From Coturnix japonica (lineage: Eukaryota > Chordata > Aves > Galliformes > Phasianidae): 64,000 nucleotides of DNA. Positions 23,701-36,068 of the stretch are shown here, piece by piece. The stretch covers positions 50,590,844 to 50,654,843 of the forward strand of contig NC_029518.1 in NCBI RefSeq assembly GCF_001577835.2. Reading direction: 5' to 3'. Position 1 is the stretch's first letter, and the number at the start of each line of letters is the position of its first letter. Made by a program: the position numbers and the translations under genes. Below the pieces are notes generated by a model that was not told the origin of the DNA, made no database searches, and saw only the letters and a list, made by a program, of their open reading frames with translations.

Positions 23701-26700
23701 ACACTTGGCCAGATATGTAATATTCTTAGCTATAGGTGAGTGGTTCTCTGTCACTGGAAATATTGAAAACATTGAAAAATAACAAACTAAGTAATCTGAT
23801 TTAAAAACGTGAATAGAAACAAAAACATAATTTATGGAGCATCAGAATGTTGCTTTTCTACTTGTCAACAATGCCACGATTCAAAGTTCGCTTGCCATTT
23901 CTTCCTACATATCTACCAAATGTTACTTCATGCACCTTACAAGCTTGCCAAATCTCATTTTGTAAGAACAAGCTTTCCTAGAAATATCTTTTCCATTGCA
24001 TGCCATAAATACATTGTAGGTAACCTGCTTCATTGTAAAAGCTCATTCTCATGATGGGTACTGAAACTAGTAATGTAAAATAAGTAATGGGCTGGTTTAG
24101 ATCCAAACCTTTGAAGCTGAAGTGTTCATTACTGTTGTTGTCAGTCTCATTTTAAGACGGACATCCCTCCTCCTGACTCATCAATTGCAAAAGGCCTCTG
24201 GAAATCACCAGCATGTGGCATTTGCAGCTTCCTTATCTTTTGAATTTGTGGATTTCCTGGGGTGACTCAGAGAACAGGGAGACACTAACGACTCCAGCAA
24301 ATGTAACAGACATAAACCACCTTATGCAAACTCAGTTACTTTATATGACTATGATAAAAATATTTACAGTTCATGGGACACAACATTCTCTTTTCTTTAG
24401 TCAACGTAAATTCTTTTAAATATGATATTCCTCTATGTATCTTGCTATGTAGTATCAGAAAAATGCATTCTGTCACAGTGATTCTCTGACATCTCTTTCT
24501 TTTCTCCTTTTGATCTGCAGTATTCTTTGTTCCCAGTCTATTGCCAACTTCTAAAAGTAAAACCAAACCCACAATGATTGTCTTAGATGTGTCTTCAGTT
24601 AGGCTTAAGAAATGAATAATTATAAACAACGTTATGTGTCTTAGGTGAGATGTGTCATAGCTGAGGTATGATTCAATCATAGAATGTAATTATTAAAAAT
24701 TAATGAAATTTGCCAACAGTCTGTATTGACATATGGATCGCAAAGAAGAAAGAAATTTGATTTTCACCCTTCTCCTTCTTCTTCCTTCTCCTTTTGTAGA
24801 CATTCAGGAGAAATTTCCTGAAAAGACTGACAGCCCTCTATCAGACAAATCACAGAGAGAATCTATTAGCCATTTTTCTTCTATTTCTTTGTGCCATGTG
24901 ATATTTATCTTTTATCGGACTCTGCTGTACAGTCCCACGGAGGCTATAGTTAACTTTGGCAGCCACTGAATCAGTGACTCAGTCTGCCCTGGACTCAAAT
25001 CAGAGTAGAAACAAGAATGTCAGGCCCCTAAATTAGAAATGATAAAATGATGAAAATGAAGAAAGGAAAGTGGTTAAAAATATTTATTCTGGGTAGGTAT
25101 CAGAGAAGCACCTGACCTTGGCCTCTTTGCTTACTGGAGAGGACACTGTCCTAAATCTGATTGTGAGATAGAGCTGTAACACAGTGTAAAAACGATTCCA
25201 AATATCTGTTGCCAGGAAGCAGATGACATACTAAATTGCTCTGTAGATTGAGTACTTAATTCAGAGATTTCCTGTTGCAGGAGTTGCCAGTACACAGCCA
25301 TTTTGTCTTTTTTGGCAAAGTGGCTGCTTTTGGACGGCTGTCTCCAGTAGTCTTTCCTACTCTTCCTGTTGTAGGAAGGCCTGTTTCCTGTCGTGAGATT
25401 CCTGATTAGGCTCTGCACTATTTTAGTCTGCAGAAGGCCTGTGTAGCAGGTTGCTTCACTGCATCTGATACTGATTTGTGGAAAGTGAAGCCAGAGCACA
25501 GTCTGGCCACAATACAGCATCTGAATCCTGAATCTGAAAAATCTGAAAAAGCCGTAATTGTACTGAAAAAAATCTGAAGTACTATTCAGAGATACAATGG
25601 AGATCTATACATTTGTTTTTTTTAGTGAAGCTTTACTCTGCTTCTTTTGTTTTTATTATTCAGTTTTTATCAGTTTCATGTTGTCTTTTTTACATATCTC
25701 TGAAGGTTAGCTGTTCACTTATAGTGTTCACCTATCTCCTTGTCCGTGTTATGTGAGACTGGAATCTTTGTATCTCCACAGGCAAAAAGATGCTTTCCAA
25801 CTTTTCCTCTATGGTTTGTCTCTGTTGATTTTTGATTCTGCTGGTAGTGAGCAGAATGAATACCGTCCTGACATAGTTGGAATGACTGTGCTGTTGTGTA
25901 AGTCATTGTCATTTTTTTTTATGACAAGAGAGTGTGTACTGCAGTGGCTGGCACTAAAAAGGAGGCAAAGGCCTTTTATTCATCCCCTATCATCTTAATC
26001 AGTCCTCTTCTGTCTGTATTCAAACTGTGAGACAGTATTGCTCAAGTGTCTGGTTGTTTCTAATGCACAGCTACCAATGCCAAGAGACAAAATAATATTT
26101 TGCCCTGATTGTTATTAGTGGCATGTGCATGGGAAGGTACTAGTAATTCCTTTGCTCTGTTTCCTCCATGCTGGAAAGATTTCTGCATGCCCGACCACAG
26201 ACACCCAGTTTCTGCAGCCATCCATAACATGTAAGAACACTTGAATTCCCAAAGGCAATGGTTAGAAGGGAGAAGAAAAATCAAGATTTTATTTGTTTCT
26301 TTCATGAGTTCTTGTTCAGTCTACACCCTTCTTCTGTAAAGCAGTTATCCTTTGTCTGCTACTTGCTCTTTATCTCAAGTTTTATGTATCTGGGAGTGAG
26401 GAGACAGTAACTTCAGTGGTGTGGGAATTTGTGTTGTCATGTCTTATTACAGAGTAAGGCAAGGTGCCATTCCCCCTGGCCTGCAGCACAGGACATTCTA
26501 TCTTTAGTTTATTTTTTTTCTCCTTCACTTTTGTTTCACTTTCTCATTATTATCCTTCATCCTGTCATTGCAAATTTCAACTTATTTTTCTTTTCTTTAC
26601 CATTCTTCATCTCACTTCATTTCCCAGCTCAAGTGATGGAAAATGCAAGTCTTTTGAGAGTACAAATTTATGTGAAAGATTCTTTAATTGCCTTTAGAAA

Positions 26701-29700
26701 AAAATGTGAGGAAGTTAACTGCAGCAGCCCATATACAATATTTTAATAAATGAGATTTTGGCAGAGGCCAGGAAATTTGAAGTTAATTTGACACTGAACC
26801 AGACCCTTGCATGTGTGGGAAAGTGATGCTGTTCTGCATTCCTAGTGGAAGCTGCCTTCACTTCATCTTTCCTAACTCTTTCCAATATCATTTGTAGCAT
26901 TGCCATAACTTGGGCTTTTGTTGTTGTTGTTTAAATACATACATTTTGGCTCTTGCATACCTTTGCTACTCCAGCTTTCTTTTCCCAGGAAAGAATTATA
27001 TGTTTCACCAGGGTCCTTTGCAGTCCTGATTTGCTAATCACTGTGAATGTAACAGGAGTACAAACATAGAGTTGGTTATTTGTGCTTAATGGGCAAGATG
27101 AAACTTGCTGCCTTCCTCCCCCTCCACAATTCCAAGCTCTCTTCAGCTGCCATTTTTGTGTATGTCTGGGCAGCATGACCTGGACTTCCAGTAGCAGATA
27201 GACTTTGCTTTTCTGTGTTGCTGTTCCTGTAAAAAACTTACCCTCGTAACAAATGAAATCTTCATACATTGTAGTATGTTCTTCTCTGATAGTGTTCCAT
27301 GCAGAAGGAACTAAAAATGACATTTAGTAAAGTTCCCCAGGGAGTCACAAGGTTTATCACAAGACAAAGTCAGTTTCCTTTGTCAGAAGCAGTAGCTATG
27401 AACTATGAGTCCAATATAATATAATATGGCCTCTGCATTTATTTTGGGATTTGGAAGAGAAGATCAGGAAGAGTTATTAAGCTACAGGGTCCAAGTCATC
27501 TGCAGAAACCAAGAGATAGTTACACAGCTGTTTCAGTAGAAGGAATCCTGCAAAGAGACCAAAGCCACTCAGCTAAAATGGAAGCAGTTGCTCCTGGCAG
27601 TAGTAATTACTGCTAGCATTTTTCACTTACTAAGACAACTGTGAAATTAGCCACAGTGTCTCTGTATCTTCTTTCCAGAGCAGACAACCTGTCAGATTTG
27701 AGTTTAACCACACTCCAAACAGGCCCAGAGTGAGAAAACTCTCTATCTTCTTTACTTCAGACGGAGTCTTCCATTCATCCTGCTGCTACAATAGTGTAGG
27801 ATCTCAAGATTGGAGTGCCTGAATATACAGGCTTGCAAGGAGGTTGCTACAGAGGAAATCCACCAAGTGTTTGTGTAACATGTGAGGTCTACCTGTACAA
27901 TATCTTTCATAGTTCACTCTAGTGGGGCAAAACTTCCATAGATTTTTGTAGATTTCAAGACAGATCTATATAATACCCACTGTCCTATAGCTTTTTCCAA
28001 CTTTCACCAGCCTTCTAGTAGGTATAAATTAGGTAAGATTGTTCTAACATTAATAGATTAATGTTAATAATAAGATTGTTCTATTATTCTAAAGTTCTAC
28101 TCTAATGCAGATATTTCAGAAACAAAAAGGGCTGAGCATAAAGTGGCTTTTTGATATGTTATTAATTTCTTGGTCAGTCAATATTTGCTGTTGACTGGTC
28201 ACTAGTGTCCCACCTGATTTCTTCTTTCATCACTCATTTCCAGAATCCTATCCCATTGCAGGCCATTCATCGATTTGCAAACTGAAATCCACTAACTACA
28301 AAGAGGCAGTAGCCATATGTCTGAGAAAATGTATGTTGTTTGCTTATTTGAGTGAGTTACTACCCTGTAGACCAGGATATGTTTCTGTCACTGCAGTAGA
28401 GTCTTTGTGTTATATTCTGGTTGGTCTGTCCTATGCTGTGTCAGGAAGGCCTGGATGAGATTACTGGCATAAACAGGGACTTTCTCTTTTAAACTGATCC
28501 AACCTCAGATTGTTGAGAGGCAATCAGCAAAATCACTGCCAAATAGGACCAAGAGTTTGAAACTGGAGGAAACTAATTGAACAAAAAGACTGAAGGGACA
28601 CCATTATCTTATCTAGCTTATGAAGACAGTGATTATTGTAATATGCCAGAGGGGAAGTAGGCAACAGGAGAAAATTGCTGAAATAACTTCGTAAAATTCT
28701 GAGAGGAAAAATACATCCTCCTGAGTCAGCTGAGAGTGTCCCCTGGATATGCTAAGTGCCAATCAATATTTGTGTTTGCTACCCATGTATGCCTGTCTAA
28801 TCTGTGCCTGTATCTTAGGCTTGACTTTCATCTTCTCTCCTATTCATCTCTATTAACGTCACCACCATCCACCTGCAGCAAAGTAAACATTAGCTCTAGC
28901 AACAATGTGCTCTTTAGAACAAACTACCTGGCTATGCAGCCAAGGCTGGCTCTGCAGAAAATGTTAATCAGAAATACGTTAGGAACCTTACAGTTGATTA
29001 CCTTGTGGAGGAAAATAGTGGCTGCTCACGAAGTGACCCATGACAGGACAGTCTGACAAGACTTGTCTCATCATCAAACTTCTGACCTTTTTTTTTAAGG
29101 ATATGGTGATACAGTTGAGTGATGGTGAGGTCAGTGTGAACAAAGACAACTGCTCTCAGATTTTTTTAAAGGCAGAAGTCCAGTCTTGGAATCTCCTGCA
29201 TGTCTTTACCTCTCTTGCCCTGTTCTGTGCAGTGCCTCTAGCCTCAAAGATTCCCTTTAATTTCCTATTTTTGCTGGTTCTGTCCCCTCCTAGAATGAAA
29301 CATGTGGCCAGTGCTTTGCTTCTGATGTTAGTTGGCTTCACAGCCAAAGTGTGTCTCAGTCTGGATATGAGCCTGTAGCACCATGCACTAATTGCTCTGG
29401 TAGAAAAACAGACATGAAATATTTTATCTTGCTTTCACTGAGGGTACTGGCAGCTCACAGCTGCTAGTAAGGAAAAGTTTGTGCAAAGGCTGCTGCTTTG
29501 GAGTAGCAGACAGGAAACAAGTTGGAGCTGTTGATTTGTTTAGCTACATCTATAGTTTGGTTAATTCACATTGCTCCATTTCAGGTAGGCATCTCTTTTC
29601 AGTAACAAATTTTTCTTCAGAATAAAGATAGAGTAAACTGTTTTGTTGGTTTTACAGGTACTTCTGAGCAGTAATGACAAATGCATCTTCTCTGCTGCAG

Positions 29701-32700
29701 GGAAAATTAAGCTTGTTGAATTTGTGGCCCTCCAGAGAGAGCATTAGAATCTGAATTACAAGACTCAATGCTTGTCAGTGGTTTTTGAGCTTTCAGTTTA
29801 TAACTTTTTTTGTGGTCCAAAACAAGGAAAAAAACCCCAGTATTTGTAATAAAATTAATAAAAGTAGCATTAATACCACATTAAAAAGGTAAAAGTGGTT
29901 TAAAGAATATGTGCAAATCAAACAGAACCAAATTGTCAAGTGCAACCTGAGTTCTGTCAATCAGTATTTTCTACTTGCTGCCACTGCAGACTTATCTGAT
30001 ACCTGCCAATGCCTCAAGCTTTGCTTACATCCACTCTCTTATTCCTCGTTAACGTCACTAATCTCTACTTGAGTTCCTTGCAAACAGAAAGACAAAGTGC
30101 CAGTGTGCAGTAAGTGCAAAGAGTACTTGTCACCATGGCTAAGTGTTAACGCAAATCAGCAGAGTTAATATGTAAGCTTATCAGATGGCTTCAAGTCTGA
30201 GTGAAGTCCTACCAACTTTTTCCAATCCCTGCATGCTGCCAGAGCACAGAGGGAACAACAACAACAAAAAAGCTACTCACTTGTTGCCTTTTTGTTTTAT
30301 TATTTTAATAGAAGATCAGTGATGACCCACAATCTTTTCTTCCCAGTCTGTGGAGGTTGAAGAGCACCTGGCAATCAGAGCAGAACAAGCATTTAGGAAG
30401 AGTGGACGAGAATCTCTACCTGGCTTTTTATGGGCTGCCAAGAGAAAGCCAGTGAGCAACCCAGACTGCACACACACATGCTAGCAGGTAGGGCTGATGC
30501 TTCTGCCCAGCCCACCAGGCTTCCTAAAAACATGTCACTGAGAGTGGGAACTTGTGAGCTCTGAAAGCAGACTTTAAGCACTTTCTGTCATCCTTTGTAA
30601 GTCCAGAAAATAGTTGCAGTGTGGTATGTTTCCCATTGACCTTAGAGTGGAACTTAAAAGAAAATTTCATTAAGCACTTTATATGATTATAAGGATGTCA
30701 GATCCTCAGTTTCTCTGTTCCTTCAAGAAATAGTTTTTTACAGCAGAGCAAGTCACACATCCTTCAAATGCAGACTTTTGTCTACAGCATCATGATTCAT
30801 AGGATGAAAACCCTGTTATAAGTAAGGCAGGGAGAGAGGAGAGAGAGGAACCCATGCTGGCTGCAGGGGCAGTGATATTGGAAAGGCAGCTACAGTGTCT
30901 ACAAAGCATTTAATATAAATACGAGCTACAGTGAGGTGTCTTGGTACCCAGGGCAGATTAGCATCTTAGTGATACTTCGTACCTCTTGATGAAACAGAGC
31001 CACAAGAAGACTGGAAGATGTAATCTCCAAGTGGGTGAGAATGCCTGCTGTACACATGGCTGCTTGCATCAAGGTGTCTGCTGGGATGGTGGCACGGAAA
31101 AGGCAGGTGTCAAACTGGCACTGTTCTGCTAGCCCTGGACTGGGTGCAGTGACCCCAGGGACTGTTTGCTATTCAGGGCTGGAAGTGAATGAAGCCTGGG
31201 TGTTTCAGCCAGGCCATAGTGCGGAAATGTTCCAGCAGGACAGGAACAGGAAACACACTAAATTGCCTCCTAGTTATCTGTTTGTGATGTAAATATTTAT
31301 CAGTGTGGGCATGATTAAAAATCAGTACTTAAATGAAAATCCTTCAGTATAAATCTGAAATTGAAATATCATTCTTTTTTAATGCTTTTTCTCCTATGAT
31401 GATTGTTTATCACTACTAGGTACCTTATTAATACAGGGTTGCTGCTTGACACATATATTTAATGATGGCAAAGCACAAGTTTCAGTGTATTTTTAACATC
31501 CTTTTTTTCTTTCTTCCTCCCAATCCCTGTAAAAAGCAATATAGAGTTTCAAAGCCAATATAATGAAAAGTGCAGGAAGATATTAGGTCCACTGTGATAA
31601 GGCAAGTCTCATCCATCTAATGTTGAATGGTAACTGCTTTTTAAAAATCAAGGAAGATTGAATTGTTATTAATGTCACTGCTATTCTAAATTTTGTTAGG
31701 CCTGTGAAAAATGTTGGTTCCTAATAGAAGCTTTTTTCCCCAGGTTAAAAGTAAGAAAAACAACAACTTGTCTCAGTGATAAAGTAAAAGGAACATCTGA
31801 AAGTTTTTAAGGATGTTGTTGCATAGGAGAGACACTGGAATGAGTGTATGAGTGCAAACCTAAACCGGGATATGGAAACCATCCAGTGCATCTCAGTGGC
31901 ACCTATACTCAGTTTGTCCATTGGAACATTTTTCCTCCTGGGTGGTGTAATTATGCTAGAACTGTGGGGTCTGAATCTTGAGCTGAAGCACTCCTTCTCT
32001 TTTGCAGTACTTCATAATAGTTCATATTTTAAAGTTAATTTAATTTATTCTACCACAGCAGAAAGTCATCCACTCATATACATTAAAAAGCTAGTGTTAT
32101 TTAAAGAGCTGAGAGAAATGTTTATTGTGGATCAAACAATGAAAACACTTTGATATCAAAAAGTGAAACCAGTTCCTTTAAGAATTTATAGTGATATGTC
32201 TTTCGTATATTTCTTGTTGAATCATGAATAATTTCTTACCCCCAAGGTGTGCATATTATAAGGCTGTAAGTTTATTTGGGGCCTTAGAGAAAAGTGCAAA
32301 TTCAGAGGTCACTAGTGAGCTCTCCCAGGCTACACTGGAGAGTTTCGTTCCTTACTCCTTTAGACCTATAGTGAAATCAAATGAATGAATCTTCTAAATG
32401 AAGACAAATCAAACACAGACTTTAATCTCTGTTTTAAGATAATTTGTACTTTTAAACCACAAGCAGGACTGTGTGCCAGAGTTGAGTGGAAGAGGAGTAA
32501 GGCACAGTTGAATGTTTGTCTCAGCTTAGAGATGTTACCTAATTCTCCAAAAGCGATTCTGGCATTACTGCCTCCCAGCTGAAAATCTCAGGTGCCAGTT
32601 TATCAGGATGCTAATGCAGTAAGGTGAGAGACTTGCTGTGACAATGTCTGAGCCATTCATGAAGTTCAGGCAAACCCACTGCTGCATGGATGTGTCTCTT

Positions 32701-33143
32701 AGAGGAAGGAACTGATGCAATCGGGGTTCAGGTGAACTTCTTTGAGCCAGTACTTCTGCTCTGGGTTATGCCACCCACACTGGCAGTGAGTCTGTGTTGT
32801 TCTATTTACTTAACTACATCTCTGGGCACTAGATTAGTTACTTAAAAGTCATAGATTACATTTCAAAATGATAGAATGAATGTGCTTTGAGCGCAGGGCT
32901 CAGAACTTGCTCTGCCTATACCAGAGCTTCTGCTACTTAGACTTGGACAAACTGTGACTGCTCCCAAACTATGAAAAATGAGGTTGCAGAAGGAAATCCA
33001 GAAGGTCTCAGGAGGGAGACCTTGCTCATCTCAACTCCTAGAGCTCCAGTCAGACATCTCAGAAGTCTTCCCCATTTCAATGAGATGGCTGTTGTTCCTG
33101 AAGCACTGTTTTGAGACATTCCTATACTTTGGATAGGAAGATC
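20791..33143. other. Long gene-free, repeat-poor interval of about 12.3 kb
   Basis: No CR1 tail, SINE, DNA transposon or LTR was recognised. The longest open frames are 129 codons (25131-25520, minus) and 130 codons (26931-27323, minus). Neither shows a domain, signal peptide or coding-like composition I recognise, so I leave them out as genes. Polypyrimidine-AG acceptor-like signals occur (for example near 24750-24799) without matching donors. A small palindrome flanked by direct repeats is at 28034-28083. Confidence 0.5.
28034..28083. repeat. 13-bp direct repeats flanking a 10-bp-arm palindrome
   Basis: TAAGATTGTTCTA occurs at 28034-28046 and again at 28071-28083. Between and partly overlapping them, TAACATTAAT at 28045-28054 is inverted as ATTAATGTTA at 28057-28066. 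The layout resembles a tiny insertion with target duplications but is too short to assign to a family. Chance in AT-rich DNA is possible. Confidence 0.6.
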
Positions 33144-33322
33144 ATCATAGGATCATAGTCTCGTGAGGGTTGGAAGGGACCTTAGAGATCATCGAGTCCA
33201 ACCCCCCAGGATTCGAGCCTCCTGTGTAGCAGAGCCGCACTTCTACCACTTGCGCCACAGGGGGGATCGAACCCGGGCCCTGGTGTTGCAACGCAGCATT
33301 CCTACCACTGCGCCACCGGGGC
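33144..33322 (-). mobile_element. Composite SINE: two tRNA-like units plus CR1 3' tail (copy A)
   Basis: Read on the minus strand from 33322, unit 1 begins GGTGGCGCAGTGGTAGGAAT with a Pol III A box (TGGCGCAGTGG, 33305-33315). It continues to a perfect B box (GGTTCGATCCC, 33263-33273), preceded by GCCCG. Unit 2 repeats the pattern as TGTGGCGCAAGTGGTAGAAG (about 33240-33259) and a near-consensus B box GGCTCGAATCC (about 33210-33220). It then runs straight into GGTTGGACTCGATGATCTCT, CCCTTCCAACC and a CTATGATCCTATGAT tail, the CR1 3' end (33144-33206). The A- and B-box surroundings most resemble tRNA-Gly (inference). About ten CpG sites survive, so it looks fairly young. CR1 reverse transcriptase presumably mobilised it. 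I do not recall a named family. Confidence 0.82.
33263..33315 (-). promoter_or_regulatory. Internal RNA polymerase III promoter (A and B boxes) of SINE copy A
   Basis: The A box TGGCGCAGTGG fits the tRNA consensus TRGYNNARNNG, and the B box GGTTCGATCCC fits GGTTCGANNCC. They are spaced about 40 bases apart, as in tRNA genes. Both are intact, so Pol III transcription of this copy is possible in principle. No T-run terminator follows directly, which is usual for CR1-tailed SINEs. Confidence 0.65.
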
Positions 33323-36020
33323 ACACCATATAGATACTTCTAAGGAATACAGATTTGTAATGCTCTTGGAAAGAGTGATTTGGCTTCTCTTTCTTCCCAC
33401 ACAGCAGAATTGTGCAAATTCACTGTTTCTAAGGCCTTTGGATATGGAGCACTAAAAAGAGCACTGAAAAGTGACCACAACCAACATGTAGGTAGATTCT
33501 GGTGATGTAAGGGTCAGATTTTCATGCACAGAATGATTTTCATACCACACAAATACACTTATGCATTATTATACTCAAGCAATTGCAGCCAAACACAGCA
33601 AAACTGCATGCTGACTGGCACCATCAGAATCAAGCCTCTTTGTTTACTTGTCAACAAAACAAGCAAAAAGTTCTGTGCTTCTGCTCATCTTCTAAAATCC
33701 CTAGAGGAGATTTTATTTCTCTAATTGAAATACTGTTTTCATATTTTAAAAGCTGCTTATTATTGTTATCACTGTTAAGCCAGTGAGATCAAAGTGTTCT
33801 GGCTGTTCTACTTACTGCCTTATTTGAGTGGACATCAGGATGAGACAAGTGAAGTATGTATCTGGTATCTGGTTTTGGTGAATTGGGACAGAGTAACTTA
33901 GCACAGAGGTCTAAATTTCTGCTGCTTATACCATCTCTTTTTGCTGTTTATACAAGTATTAATAATGAAAGATGAGTGACCAAGTGTTAATTGCTTTCTG
34001 CACAGTTGGTCATGAAGTATAAAAAGCAGAAGGATTTTTCCCAAATACCCCACCAGATAATTGGCCACCTACAGCTGCAGTCCTATTTAAGGTCTTCCCT
34101 CCTACCCTTTTGCATCAAAGAAATGGGACAGCAGGATGCATAATTAGAGCTACACTCAATATGGCAGCCTCTGCTACCAGTGAGAGCCAGAAATACATGG
34201 GAAAGCATGTCCTGCCCAGGCAAAAGGCTCACTCTGCAGTGCATTGCGTAAGATGGAGGACACAGTACCCCTCTAGCCACTCTGATGGGGTCTACATCAG
34301 AACTTGATCTTCCCATGTCACTACATTCAATACGTCATTAAAGGAGAGATATAGAGACTGGGAGATAAATAGACTCATACAGGTGGAGGAATGTGTTTCA
34401 AAGCACATCTGTGTATTAATAGTCCACATAAGTGGCTGTCTGAATGACCTGTCTGTCAGAGAAGTGGAGATTTCTGTTTCTAATTATTCCTTATTCCCCT
34501 GTAAAGAAAGTCTGAGGCACCTTTGTCCCTTCATTTACTGGAGTTAGTCACCATAGTTACCAACAAAGCATAGGCTAAATTCCACAGAACTGGTGAAACT
34601 GAAATGCATAATATAGCAAAGAAATGCCTTGGATTCTAAAAGCTTTAGAGTTTCCATATATTTGTACAAGAGAAAGAATTCTTTAACATTGAAATTAGAA
34701 GTTAAGACCTTCAAATAAATTTTAACTTAATTTATTCTACTGAGCACCTAGCAGCCCTGCTTACGTGCAACACATGGCAGTGGTAGGTGAAGCACCTGGT
34801 CAGGGCAGCTGGCTATTTCCATCTTGGCAGCAAACTGTCTTACTGCCTCATACACCAAGTACAGCCTGTGAGATGCTGTAGTAAGGCAGGTGCCTTCCCT
34901 TCCTGACTCCGGATCTGCATCATTTACACATTGCCTACCAATTAGCTGTCTTGCACACCTGGCAGTATTAAAACTGGAGATTAATTTAAGATTAAAATAG
35001 CATCAAGCCTATTCAAACACGTGTATGCATCTGTGCGTTAGTATATACATGGGTACACGATGATGACTGTAACAATCCATTGCAAATTAAAATAGCTTTT
35101 TTGTATATCTTGGCAGTAATTAAACTCATTAGGCTCTTTTGACATCATTCCTTTACTTATACATATTCCCATGTTGTTTTTAAATGCATCCTGTTTTCTG
35201 TCTATCCTGTTATCAACAGATTTTATTGTAACTTCTCTTGTTTTTCCTGGAAGTTTCTAATCACCAGCTAAAGCACTGACAAAGGTGAATTGAAATAGTT
35301 CCTCCCTAATATGGGATTTCATTCATTTGCCTTAAATGATCATTTCATTGTAGACAGCTATGCATGCTAGGAAGAGTTTTGTTATGGTATTTCCTTAAAA
35401 CAAAACAAAAGAATGGAAGGGGAATACAGTTAAAAACAAAAATCTCTACAAACAACTCTTTGGGGTCAGAAGGCCCAGAATTTGGGGGACCTGACAACTC
35501 TATCTCAAAGAGAGCTATGAAAATACTTCACTTGCAGCCTTGGTGAAACAAGAGTTAGTGGAGAGTAAGTTCCCACTGAGCTGATGGAGCACCTAGATTA
35601 GACTGTGTGTGTCCTACAGACTGTGATCAGACAGATTCTTCTTAACTCCCCTGAGCATCATCATTCCTGCATTTCCAAACTGTTTGCTACTTGGTGAGCA
35701 TTCTGTGCTGATTTGGATGAAACAGCTCTGTCTGATGAGCTGCTCAGTTCAACCTGCTCTGCTTAGTGTCCATCTGACCTTTGGCAAATTGTCAAGGTGG
35801 CCTTCAGGTGAAAAAAGTCTGCAGATGAAATGTAGTTCTTCATAAGCAGTACTCCATGGCATGAGATTGAAAATTATCAGGGGAACTGTGCTATGTTTGA
35901 CAGAGTGATCTAAGCCAAACCATGATATTTTATATCGAACTGAAAGTTTGAAACCAAATCAACATAGTTTCTCAGTTTTGCATTCATCTGTTATCCAGTT
36001 TTCTTAAGAGCTCTAACAGA
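33323..36020. other. Unique sequence, no gene seen
   Basis: Short chance frames only (at most 77 codons). No repeat recognised. Confidence 0.5.
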
Positions 36021-36068
36021 TTTTTTTTAATTTATTTATTTATTTTTATTTATTTATTTATTTATTTT
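36021..36068. repeat. (TTTA)n microsatellite
   Basis: Seven to ten TTTA units with one slip (TTTTTA), preceded by a T run. Simple repeat. Confidence 0.85.

Noticed and set aside
24733-24969. Possible terminal exon after a strong pyrimidine tract and TAG acceptor near 24799
   Set aside because: The downstream 55 or so codons resemble no protein I know and no upstream exon was found.
25131-25520. 129-codon minus-strand open frame
   Set aside because: No known motif. Composition looks like non-coding DNA.
26931-27323. 130-codon minus-strand open frame
   Set aside because: No recognisable domain or coding signature. One such frame in 64 kb of six-frame translation is expected by chance.
33144-33322. 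Functional tRNA gene or pair
   Set aside because: A and B boxes are present, but the units lack a convincing acceptor stem, run straight into a CR1 tail, and recur as a copy elsewhere. This marks them as a SINE.
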